From Diphasiastrum complanatum (lineage: Eukaryota > Streptophyta > Lycopodiopsida > Lycopodiales > Lycopodiaceae): a stretch of 64,000 nucleotides of DNA. The stretch is from NCBI GenBank assembly GCA_029204225.1, contig CM055111.1, forward strand, positions 10,115,000 to 10,178,999. Direction: 5' to 3'. The position numbers and the translations under genes were made by a program. Shown here piece by piece: positions 1 to 11,172 of the stretch (position 1 is its first letter; every line of letters starts with the position of its first letter). The notes under the pieces were generated by a model. The model had not been told where the DNA came from. It saw nothing but the letters and a program-made list of their open reading frames with translations, and did not search any database.

Positions 1-72
<72 letters not shown>

Positions 73-75
73 CCC
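1..75. repeat. (TC)n-(AC)n compound microsatellite
   Basis: The window opens inside a TC dinucleotide run (to about 26) that switches to an AC run (to about 70) and ends in a short C tract. The left end is cut by the window edge. Confidence 0.97.
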
Positions 76-408
76 TGAAATACTAAATTTTTGTTAGCCA
101 TTCTATCTATTTATGTACCTCTCTTTGTCTATCTATGTTTGTTTGCTTCTAAATTTGCCTCTCTAAATGTCCATCTATTTTTGTGTATCCACTTATGTCT
201 ATATATGCCTTTCTATTTGTGTATGTGTATATTTCTATCTACGTATATATCAACAAGTAAATAGAGAGACGAAAAAGTATTTAAGAGGCATTGAAATGTT
301 AAAGTTTAAAGACAAACTGGCTTAATTAAAGTAGCACATCCTGATTCCCTATTTCTTTATAATTCTACTAATATGACAAAAATTCATTAACCTTAGTCAT
401 AAAACTAC
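76..408. other. CTAT/CCTAT-rich low-complexity DNA
   Basis: Positions 95-250 are a degenerate array of short words such as ctatctat, tgcctctc and tatgtct. The same style recurs at 19740-19960 inside the first intron of the Mpv17-like gene. I see no gene here. Confidence 0.5.
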
Positions 409-2922
409 CTAGGACTTTTGTAATTTAGGAATCAAAACTTTGTTGCACAAATTGGTTTCAGACTCCAAGCCCACCGCATGTCTGCCAAGGGATGAAGCAG
501 CATCTAGAAGCACAACAATACCAACAGTGAAATCCATTAGCACATCACCAGGGTTGGTGAAAAGTCGGACCATGTACGCCATTAGAGCTTTGCCCCTTTG
601 CGCTCCACCTTCAACACCAACTCAAAGCAAACTAGTTAAGACTTGTCTATACAAATTTGATACCCTAGGAAGTGTAGCAAAGTGCGTACCTCTCCAATTT
701 TTTCCATTATTGTCAGTCACCCATTCATTCCTCCCGGCTTGGTCTTCAACAAAGTCTTTGAATGGACTTAACTGGCTAGTTTTGTCATTTCTAAACTGCT
801 CCATAGTGTATCGGCCACCAAGGGTCTCGATTCTTTTATAGGCAGCCATGATTAGAGTGTGCACCTATATTAGAAATAAAGTATAATCGTCAAACCCATA
901 GTTTATAGCTGTATAGAATGAAAAAAAAACTGTAGCATTGAGAAGAAATAATATTAAGCAGTTACCTCCATATCCTATGAGTAGAACGGTGCACTGCTAC
1001 AACGAATGAATTGGTATCGAGACTCTTTGTAACCATTCTTGGCTGCACATGTCGCAATGACATATTTTTCCAAATAGCCATGCATGGGCACTAGAAATCC
1101 CTCATCTACAAGAACTCTATTTGCCAATGCAAAAATCCCTTCGACTTGATCTACATGAAGCTCATGCCATATAGGGGTTGTGAGGCTTTAGGCCATTAAC
1201 CATAAGGCCATTTCGAATAGTAGTAACAACAAAGGGTGATGCACATCTCATAGAGGCACCATGAATGTGGAGGTTTGTTGGACCTTCCCATAAAAGTTCA
1301 ATCGCCTCTTCCAAGAAGCTAACTCCACCCACAATATCAACTTCAGTATTTGCAAGAGCATTACCAAGCTTGAAGTTGCAATGATTCATGATAGATACCT
1401 TTCCACAACGATATCGCTGGAGCCAATTGTAGCCTTAGCCTGGCTACATGCTAACTCTATTGTTTGTTGCAAATCTCATGGCCTCATTTCAGAATCTGTG
1501 CTACTGTCTGAGTGCATAGGTGTTGTTTTCCTACATGTTGTGAACAAATGCCAAATTATTTTAACTGCCCTCACGTGCATCAAATAATTATCAGATAATA
1601 GGATCCATATATTATTACTCACGAGCTTTGTGAGGTGACGCCCTCTTGGTTACAACGAGTGGAGTCAAGGAACTTGTGCTACTAGGTGAAGATGCAGGCG
1701 AGGGGCTTGATTTTTGTGTGCGGTCCTTGGTGGATCTCAGTTGCCTGGTCTGTAGCCACAAATGGTATATGTCACTTACAAAATAAGATTCAATCTATTA
1801 CAATACTACCAAAAGTGATTTGATCCAAAACACATACATTTTCTTTAGTTTTTGCATGCATGGATTGACTTTCTCGTAGGTGATCATCTTTCTCTTCTAT
1901 GGGATATTGACCTGCGGGAAAATCAAGCCACCATGGGGAATTTTCAAATACCCATCAGTTCCAGAAACTACTCCTCATGGCAACCGTGTACATGCAGTTG
2001 TTGTGGGTCGTATCTGTCCACTCTTTTACCATTGGAGGCATCAACTCCATAGATCCATTCACCAGCTTGAAGTTTATAGATCTGATTCCATTCTAAGATT
2101 AGCACCAAGACAACATCATAATTCAAAAATATACATTTACATGAATTTTAATACATGTGCACGACTCGTCATGCAGCAAGTTGGAGACCTGGTTGTTGCT
2201 CGGAAACATATGATGAGCGACACTTGCCCACCATCTCGAGGAATAAATATAAGAAATACTTTTGTTTTTGCTCGAGCGTGTGCATGACAAACCCACCAGA
2301 GATTTGTCGATTATAGTGCGCTTCGATGGAGCATAGCACGGCAGTTCCAACCTCTATAATTTGATCCCAAAGCACTTCCTTTACAATCTAAATTTTCTGT
2401 TGTCTACACAAGATTAAAATAACAAAGCTATGTTAGAATACTAAAGCTCAAGACTAGAAATTGTGAGAAAAAAAGAGAACAGTTAAGAAAACGTATTTTC
2501 ATACCTGATGGAATGTTCTGCTCCAATCTGAATGAGTCACTCTCATTCGCTAGTGCATTAGCAATGTGTGCCTTTCTTATATCAGAAAGCTTTGCACATG
2601 CAATGCTATAGAGGCGTTCTTCTGTAATTGCCCATGGTCGGTGCTCCCACTCCACTTTCAACACAATACTTCATAACAAGAAATATGAAATAGTATTAAA
2701 AATAAATATAGTATAAACTTTCTCAATAACTCACGAGATGGGCACTTACTTGAAGAATTGGTCCCCATTGACCGGAATGGCTAGTGTCGCATACTTGCGC
2801 GTCTTTAGTTTGCACTTAACATCGACAGCATGGAATTTATTGTCCCATTCCATCTGATAGTTATTTGGTGGAAGCAATGCCTTTATGTCTTGCACGTCCT
2901 CTAATTTGTCATGGTGCTCATC
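409..2922 (-). pseudogene. decayed multi-exon DNA amino-methyltransferase-like gene (class beta order)
   Basis: Read on the minus strand, several exons have good splice borders: 2750-2922, 2505-2668, about 2200-2387, about 1905-2085, 1623-1749, 1399-1500, 966 to about 1370, and 409-864. The last exon holds GKALMAYMVRLFTNPGD followed by a glycine-poor MDFTVGIVV and AASSLGRHAVGLE. This is the layout of motifs X and I in class-beta N4-cytosine/N6-adenine DNA methyltransferases (KP..ll..li..f..pgD.vlDpF.GsGtt...A..lgR..iGiE). The preceding exon carries TPIWHELHVDQVEG then ALANRVLVDEGFLV, where such enzymes have the DPPY/SPPW motif IV. Motif IV before motif I is the beta order. Upstream exons (for example EWEHRPWAITEERLY and QAGEWIYGVDASNGKRVDRY) are not recognised. 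The copy is dead: there are stops in exons near 966-980 and 1480, frameshifts near 650 and 1190, and the motif I glycines and motif IV are changed. The 5' end stops at an LTR fragment at 3061. The enzyme assignment is inference from motifs. Confidence 0.6.
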
Positions 2923-3060
2923 CTACAAAAAGAACAAAACTAACATCATAGCAACAAGTCCATGTAAAAAAAAAAAACTGATAAAATACCACTAAGGAAA
3001 AATTTCAACAACACACTTGAAACACCACCTGGTTCGCAATGGCTACTAGGCAATTATACC

Positions 3061-3500
3061 TGTTGAGAATCTCACAGAAACAAACCCAGATGGAATTTGA
3101 TTATGTCCTCGAATCTACTGTCCTCTGTGACAGGATCTACAATCCTCCAAGTTGAGAATAGACATTGCTGACCTACATATAATTTACTTATGCATTCAAC
3201 AGTGTAAAACCATTGTGCGGAATAAGATTGAACCAGCTGACTACACACATAGAATTATCAGACAATAAATCATTCAATCATGTTCAAGACAAGAAACTCA
3301 TCTGCACAGACATCTACTGCATTATCAGAGAATTCCTTAATCATTGTTGTGACAGACCACACAATGCGTCGGCACGAAAGAAAACTGTCTTTCTTCATGA
3401 ATCAAATCTTGTCATGCTTACTCGCGGACTTCTTGAACATTGGTTGGCTACACAATGCTCAGCTTACATTGGTATACTACCAATCTATTGTTACTGCATA
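3061..3500 (-). repeat. copia LTR fragment, related to the LTR at 62.8-63.6 kb
   Basis: From TGTTGAGAATCTCACAG at 3061 the sequence tracks the stretch starting TGTGAAACAATCGCA at 62769. Shared words follow in the same order: the cAGATGGA/cGGATGGA block, tagacattgctgacctac versus tagacaagcattgctgatctac, gcattcaaca, and the tgctTACTcGCGGACTT block near 3417 versus 63129. Similarity fades near 3500. The sequence is diverged and truncated, and no target-site duplication was found. It separates the methyltransferase relic from the ORF to its right. Confidence 0.45.
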
Positions 3501-4564
3501 ATTAATAATCACGCCCTACATGTATATAGAGAGGAGGACATGATTAGCAGATCAGGTCAAATTGGGAGAGAACATTTAGGGCTTCCAAACAAGGGAGGTC
3601 ATGCGGTGTTGGATTCCAAGACTCTAGAGGATAGAATGAATCACCCATCTAGTGATATCGGGATGTTTGTCTTGATAACAACTCTGGAGATACAAAATGA
3701 CCTCTTAAGGATGCAAATTGTGAAAGGCTTTGGATCTCTCAATTACTACTTTCTAGACAAAACTATATCGTCTGTTTATTTGGTGGCTATTACCACACCT
3801 ACCACGGAAAGTGTCCAAAAGCCCACAAATGTCATCATCATTGACCTGTGTGATGGACTTGATATTAAAGACAATTATATTGAACACAATGACAAAATTA
3901 TCGTAGACAAAATTTTAAAAGTCAACCCTAAGAGCAATTTGCCTAGAAAACTACTTATGCAATGTAGCATAGTCCAGAAAGTAAATGAGTTGCCTGCTCA
4001 ATACAATGGAGATATTGCATTTGAATTACCCGTGCTTCATGTGAGTGGCAACTCCCCAATAGCAGGGATGGAACAATGTTACGATGGTCATTGTTGGACA
4101 AAACCAATGACAACAAATGTTAATTTTCCAGGCACTGTTCGCAAAAGCTATTGTGGTGGTGTATTTGAGTGCATAAAAGGACTTTGTGGATCTCACATGC
4201 TCTCCGGTGCACCAAATCGACAATGTTGGTCTGGTGAGCTGAAAACTAGACCTCATTTGGGTTGTTCTTTAGATAATTATGGAACACTAGAATGTTTTTA
4301 TTGCAAGAAACGGCCAGTTTGCACACAAGCTTGTGCAGCATGTGTGTACTACTACATGCCAAGTGACACTAGTTTCACCAGGGTAATGATACATTAGGGT
4401 TTCCATAATCACATTGTTCGAGCAGGTTTTTCTCATTTTGCAATAGCAGAACCAAAATGCTTGGTTGACACTGTAGTTGTAACTAATAGCAATGTTGGCC
4501 TCAGAAATATACAAATGGAAGTCGCAAAGGAGGTTGTTCTTAAGGTTGTGACAAGAGACATTTA
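3213..4564 (+). pseudogene. Cys/His-rich protein with WRKY/GCM-like zinc cluster, frameshifted
   Basis: An open frame runs from 3213 to 4397. Roughly its first 95 codons lie in LTR-like DNA, so the true coding start is probably near 3540 or in a lost exon. The C-terminal half is distinctive: CYDGHCWTKPMTTNV, then VRKSYCGG, ECIKGLC, RQCWSGEL, LECFYCKKRPVC and CAACVYYYMP. This spacing of Trp, Cys and His recalls the WRKY/GCM/FLYWCH zinc-finger superfamily. After the stop at 4395-4397 the homology continues in the next frame (GFHNHIVRAGF... to VVTRDI) and ends at a stop at 4564. The HxH there would complete a zinc site. One frameshift therefore breaks the gene near 4390. Such proteins can be transcription factors or transposon-encoded DNA-binding proteins, and I cannot choose between them. 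The ORF is transcribed away from the methyltransferase relic. Confidence 0.4.
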
Positions 4565-5006
4565 GGCCCTGCGACATTAAAAGTCCCACAAAAAGGCCTA
4601 AAGTCCTTTTAATTGACTTTCTAATTAATCAAATCTCTATGCGATCATCAGGTTGGACTTACACATGCAGGGTGCCAAATCCCTCTCACTTATTACTTAG
4701 GGTTAGGATTGCCTTGGGATATGCAAACCCTCCAACAGTATCTCCCACCAAAACTGGTGGCGGCCCCACAATACCTGCAAGATGAAATTATTATTTGCAT
4801 CATGTCGAATCTTTATTAAATGATACTGCACCTTCTCCATGAAATCGAGTCGGGCAGTGTTGGAATCTAGGTTGTGTGGCAAAAAACAACGATGGGCTCC
4901 GGCGATCCACTTTGAAGTTGTGCAAACTGTGAATCGAGATTCTTAGGAGCCTCCCATCATTGCTGCATGAAAATATAATCTGGCCACCGGCAACTGATCC
5001 TTAGTA
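4565..5006. other. no recognised gene
   Basis: One frame stays open from about 4575 to 4785 on the plus strand and contains a Gly/Pro/Thr-rich end, but nothing in it is recognisable and no start is evident. No repeat structure was seen. Confidence 0.3.
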
Positions 5007-7005
5007 CTATCTAACCGCCATTGGCTTATTCGAATCGAATGCCAAAGTGGGAAGGCAATCATCCCATCGCGTTGCGACAGACGCCAATAGAGTGAGATCT
5101 TTTGCGAACAACGTCGATTTCCTGACTGTGGGATCGGGAGAGTGGATATACTCCCGCTGGTATGCTTGTAGGGCTCGATGGAAGTCCACTGAAATCTTCC
5201 AGATATGCGGTTGATGGATGATTGGCCAGTTCGGCGTATGGATGGTAATTTTGTCCGTGGCCAATCCCAGATCCTTCCACTTAATTCTGTGTGACATTGG
5301 TACGCAGTATGGATCTACGCGCAATTGGCGAGGGCTGGCCACATAACTCCTGATGGATTCGGAGTTTTCTCAAAAATTGTAATTCTCCAAGCCGGCTGCT
5401 CCCCCAATGCGGGTATTTTGATTCTTTGTCGGCCTTAATTTTGGAGGTCTTAAAGTTGATGACCCAACCACCATGCGAGGACTCATGAGGATGTTGCGCT
5501 AAAAAGCTCTGGATCTGGTCCTCGACGCTGATTGGTCGTGAACAATGGTGTGGTCCTTGATGAAGATGGACCTGCTTGTGTTGCTGTGGAACTGGCTGTT
5601 CTTCTACGACTTTAGGGGCTCCACCCTCTTCCATGCCTGAATCCAACTTTGTATCCATTCTTGCATGATCCTGGTGTTGAGGCAAGAACTGTGGCATCAA
5701 TGGAACTGGAATTTGAGCCTGGATTCCAACACCTGAGTGGTGACTTTCTCATAATCCTTTATAGTGGCCTTGGCCTTGCCTAACTTGGTGGTTGCCATCC
5801 TTTTGAGTTTATCGAATTTTTCTTGAAACCCTGCCAGTGCACTATGGTAGGTTTCCACTTTGTGGAACAAGTATTTGATCTCATCCGGTGTGACTGGACA
5901 ATCGGGCACTTGGGTCTGTAAGTAGAAATCGCGTTCAAGGGTGGTCGTGTCCAATTCACCTTGAAGTCATTTACGTTCCAATGTTGCTAAGTCCAACTGT
6001 CCAGCTAGCAACAAGACTTGTTGTTTGGAATCTTGGACTGCCTTGTCAACCTTGTCCTACACCATGGTGAGTGCATTTTTATGGGTTGCCACATAGTCTT
6101 CTAGTCGTTAAGCGGACTCATTGGCCTTCTTCAAATCAGCTTTGGACTTTGCCTCATGTTGTCTGGCAATCATCAGCTCGCGGTTGATCTGAATAACCTT
6201 CTGGCTAATCAGGGTATTCTATGTTCCAAGATCGGCTATGCACTTGGAGATGTCTTTCTTTTCATCAATCATGGTCTGGATCACGTGCGCAAGGTTAGAA
6301 ACAAGACTCATTGCATCACCAGAGTCCACAATAGTAGGCACAGCAGCAGCAGGAGCGAAAGAAATAACTCCAGTAGGAATCGTGCTAATAGGCCTCTGGT
6401 GTGTGGCCGGTTCTTCTTCTTCAAATGTATCTTCAACTTCAAAACCATGTGGCACTGTGGCGTCGAACTGCTTTGGAGATATAATAGCATGAACGACCCT
6501 CAGGGTGTCTGGTGCAGCTTCAAATTGATCTTGCTGGTTGATCTAGAAGGAATCATTAAATCCAGTAGCGGTATCATGGAACTGTTAGAATCCTCTTCCA
6601 GGGGATTGGAGTTCAAAGGGTCCGAGGCTTTGGGGCATTACAAAAGTCTCATATGGGCCCAGTGGATTGGAATCATCAAACATATCCATGAATGATTGTG
6701 TATTTGCAGAAATGACTCAGATCTGTGGAAAAGAGATGGTCGGGGCAACTGTGACTGGAATGGTAGATCCAATTGTCATAGACGGACCTTGTGAAGAAGC
6801 AAAGGCGAGGGAAGCATCAGAGGCGGGGGGAATAGATAGTTCAGTGCGGATAGCAGCGGGGGGTGGAAGCGCAACTGAAGATGTCTGCCTAGTACGACGT
6901 CGTGATGCAGAAGGCGAGTCAGGAATGACGATCTCGTTGCGTGGATGACGACGACTATGTGAGCTCGATGCTTGTTGGGAGGATTCAGCTAGTGCCTCTT
7001 CAAAT
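5007..7005 (-). pseudogene. decayed coiled-coil protein of unknown family
   Basis: A minus-strand reading frame runs from about 7005 to 5007 with repeated in-frame stops and frame changes but clear protein-like composition. It begins with a Ser/Pro/Ala-rich segment (QQASSSHSRRHPRNEI, then PPPAAIRTELSIPPASDAS). An acidic and hydrophobic stretch follows (VEDTFEEEEPATHQRP). Next comes a heptad-like segment (5700-6300) rich in Lys, Glu, Leu and Ala, containing KYLFHKVETYHSALAGFQEK, which looks like a long coiled coil. The last part (5007-5700) contains HPHESSHGGWVINF and WKISVDFHRALQAYQREY. I do not recognise the family. A gag-like or nuclear scaffold protein of a repeat family is possible. Several stops separate the segments, so this copy is not functional. 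Confidence 0.4.
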
Positions 7006-7416
7006 TACATCATGTGTCAAAATGTGAATGTTCTTGATGACATATATGAATTAGTAAAGCCATCTCAATCTGCATGGTGATTTATTCCACTCCACGTCCA
7101 TAACTCACCCACTTCGCATGATGACTTGTCCCACTCCACTTCCACACAACATTCACTTTTGCATAGTGACTTGTTCCACTCATCTCCACACCTCATTCAC
7201 TTGCATAGTGACTTGTCCCCACTTTTTATTGCACCTCTCTCACTTTCTGCCTCCTTGGATGAGCATTTTCTTTTCCCATATAGAGAGAAAGTGCCCCCAA
7301 TCATAAAATTCATATTTATTTTTTGTTTTGTGTCTAGGTTGATCGTGAAGGTCTCTTGCATCAGAGAGCTTGGATCGACTCTCTTTGGAGCCTGAACACT
7401 GCATGGATGCTAGCAA

Positions 7417-7595
<179 letters not shown>

Positions 7596-8232
7596 TGTGA
7601 AGAAAAACTAATCTAAAGTTATCATTGAATGAGAAGTTGGAATGTATGTATTAAAAGTCATAATGCATGCCTACTCGTTTCAATAAAATATGAATTTTAG
7701 GATTCTGAAAACATCTACAAAGATCTACATGCATGTGAGATTTCACATTATCGAAGGTATGATGATCAAACTTATCCTACAAAAGATAGTGTAAACACTA
7801 TTGAAAGGACCAAATAAAATTAAGCTCCTTACTTGAATACTTAGTGTAGTATGACCATGTTGGAGCTTGAGATGTTCCATTAAGCTAACGTACAATACAA
7901 GAACTAATTTGTGAGATATGAGTGCACTAGTATTAAGAGAAGCCATAAGATGTTACCGTCCTTTGTTGAACCTTAAAGAATAATTCGAGTGGATTATGCA
8001 TGGTCTTATGTACACATCAACAAACATGCTTATAACCGTCATGAACATAAATGATGACCCTGAAATAAATTGATGCTTTGTAGGCAATCCATTTTGAAGC
8101 TAACCTCGCTATGTACTTGTTGATCACTTCATTGGATTGAGACATTTCACATGACAAGGTTAATCAAGAGTTTCAAATCATGATATCTAATTAACAAAAA
8201 GCGCATGAAGAGGAACACAAACCAAAATATTT

Positions 8233-8403
8233 GGCATTCCAGAACGCGTTCCATTCCGGAATGATGCCCTCAAAAAAATTTAAAAAAAATATGTTTTTTA
8301 AACTAAGGATTTAATTCATATCAATAATTAAAATAATTAAGTTTATATGAATATTGTTCCGACCAAGAACGTTTCGGAACGTTTGGAATGGAACGTTCCG
8401 ACC
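8233..8403. repeat. MITE-like repeat with GGAACG/CGTTCC palindromes
   Basis: Two blocks rich in ggaacg and cgttcc (8233-8268, 8356-8403) flank an AT-rich centre of about 85 bases. Both blocks contain nested inverted repeats such as GAACGCGTTC and GGAACGTTCC. Related blocks occur at 17484-17514 and 18882-18938. This suggests a dispersed small element; terminal repeats and a target duplication were not established. Confidence 0.45.
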
Positions 8404-9758
8404 CATTTTGGTCAGAATGGGCTTCTAAGCTAGACATCATACTATTTGCGTTTTTGTTGCTACCTACTATGCACAGATCAATTGTTGCTAGAGATATAGT
8501 ACCTGCATTTTTGTTGCTACCTACTTATGTTCATGACAAAGCAAACTATTTCAACAAGATTTATGTTGAAGGTAATAAAACTTTATAATCATATATCAAT
8601 TGGTATTGACCTAAAAGGCATGCATTGAAGTAAGAACCTTCCCACACTTCTATCCAACCACTCATAATAATATATGTCTTAAGTGATTTGTAATTATTTT
8701 TTCTTGAAATCAAAATAGCTTTGCAAGACCCTCTAAAAGTTTAATAAACATGCAATCTCTAGCTTCTTGAGACTTCATATATTGAAATCAAGAAAAAATT
8801 ATATATGCATGTGCACAAGGCAACACAAAGTTTGTTATTGGAAAATAATGTACAATATTTTGTGCCTTACATTGAATAGTGAATATGTTTTCTTCTAAAT
8901 CTATCATTTTTTTATTCATCATCAACCCAAATTTTTTTAGAAAGAATGATATTGATTAAAATAAATAAATTCCAAGCTCAAACCCTTCCACAAAATGCAT
9001 AACATAATTGACACAAAAAAGCTAGGTTTCTCAATATATGAGCTCTTAAAATAAAAGGAAAATTTGTGAACGTAGTAAATGCACACCCATATTTTGGTAT
9101 TTATGAGCCACAATGAAATAGAAGTTATCAAATAGCAAGCAATTGTTGCATGTTTCGACAATGACAAAGGAATACACCTTATAGCACCTAATATCAAGAT
9201 ACTCAAGTGATCCTATGTTTAGGCACTGCCTTTTTTACATTGACTATTCACAAACTTTATTGACCGATCATGTCCTTACACAGGCCAACAAGGCATTCTT
9301 TGATAATTATAAACCACATAAATAGAACAAGTTATATACTAGCACAAGCATATTGATAATTGTCACATATGGTAATGGCTTAAATCTCTACTGTAATTAT
9401 ACTCCCGAGAAATCATTTCACAAAAAATTGTACCAGCTATCTACTAAAAATTAATGATGATGGCAAATGATTGAAAATATCATCATGTCTTCTACAAGTG
9501 GCTTAGATAAGTGTAGCATATAGAAAATGAATATGTTCTTATACACTTGCACTATGTCTGGAGAGGACATTGAGTGTGAGATTAGTTTCACATATTTTAC
9601 AAGAAGACACATAGATTGACTGAATGCCACAAAGATTGTGAATTCTTTCAAAACAAAAGTGAATGTACAAGTTATAATAAGTGAGAAGTGTTTGAGGGAT
9701 TTATTTGCCTGTTACCATTAAAGATTATGAATGAAACAAAATTTGAAGGCATGAAAAG

Positions 9759-9802
<44 letters not shown>
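9759..9802. repeat. poly-A / (AT)n tract
   Basis: About 17 A residues run into roughly 13 AT repeats. This could be the tail of an old retroposon, but no body is recognised upstream. Confidence 0.9.
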
Positions 9803-9805
<3 letters not shown>

Positions 9806-11172
9806 GCATAAGGGTCTATTAAGCAAGCACAAGGGTATTGAAATAATTCCTCGAGAGGAAGTTGCTTGGAGACAAGCATGAATGCAAATTCAAAAGAAAC
9901 ATATTAACACTCTCGTATATCATTCAGCAGAAGTGTAATAATAAAATAAACATTGCATCATGTACAAAATAAGTAATATGACAAAATAATAATCTTGATT
10001 ACTTAACAAATCTCCATAATAACATCCAATAAGTGACTAGCAAGCATCAAAGAAAAAAACTACAAAACTCAAAATTCTATATCTCAATTCTAAAGAGTAA
10101 ATGACACATATGATAAGTGACATTGAGTTAACAAAACATTATGAGTGATTAAAAGAACAAAAAAAATTTGGTTATAGATTTGAATTTCTTGATCATTATT
10201 ATGCCTTGAGGTATTGACCCTAAATAGGGTGGATCAAGTGGATCTTTAGGTTAGATGTTAGGGTTAGTCCGAGCTCTACATCTATAAATATGTGATGGGA
10301 TTGCCATCCAATAATGAGCAAAATCGAGATTTTCCTTCTTGACTAGTTTGAGTCTATGATTGATTGATGAATGCTATTGGCATATGGTTTTTTATGATCA
10401 TTGAATGAGTTTGGAGTTGCAGGTACAGTACATAGGCAGCAGTAGGCCCATTCACACATGTGAATAGTTTTGGAGCTTATTCATGGAGTTCAAGCCCAAG
10501 ATAAGCTAGGAAAGTGTAAAGAGATGGGTGCAAACCATTATGTACTTGACAATCCTTAATAGAGGGTGATAGTTGAGGTTTGGGGTTCAAAAACTTAAAA
10601 TAAATGTCATATAGCTTTCTATCTAGCATACATGCTTAATATTAAAAAAAATTTCTTGGCTCTTTTCAAATATTTTGAATGATGTGTGTATTGTGCTATG
10701 AAACAAATGTCATGGGCCTTATAAGCATAAAGCCCATTTTTTAGAAAGCTCAATATTTTGGTAGAGATCTCTATATGTGCAATTGCTTAAAGTGTTTAAC
10801 TTCCAAATATATAAGCAAAACAAGTTTGACGAATCATAAAAATATCATAGGTTTTATAAAATAATAAATGTTGCATAGTTGATTAGTCTATGCGAGCATT
10901 AGTTTATGCACAATACATTAGGGGATACTAGAATTCAAAATGGGCCCTTTGTCTTTGGAAAGGCAGGATAATGGATTTCAAAGTATCACCTGCCAGTCAA
11001 TCCATCACGAAAGTTTTAGTTCAGCATGCTTATCTTCACAAAGAGCTCAACATTCATGATTTAAATTCAAATGATAGAAGAAAATGAAATTAGAAGTTTT
11101 CACATTTAATTTATTTAGTGTTAGCTTTTCTTTAATTAATTTTTTCTTGTGATATTTTTGTTGGTTTTGTAG

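Larger units (their letters stand above)
7596..10939. other. gene-free AT-rich DNA
   Basis: Apart from the GGAACG-palindrome repeat and an A/TA tract listed separately, I see no coding structure. A TATA-like ctataaatatg lies at about 10280. At 10940 an ATG in a fair context opens a 39-codon frame that could be an upstream exon of the next gene; this is weak. Confidence 0.5.

Noticed and set aside
409-4564. A single transposon or endogenous virus carrying both the methyltransferase and the Cys/His-rich ORF
   Set aside because: The methyltransferase relic has introns, an LTR fragment lies between the two, and no shared terminal repeats were found.
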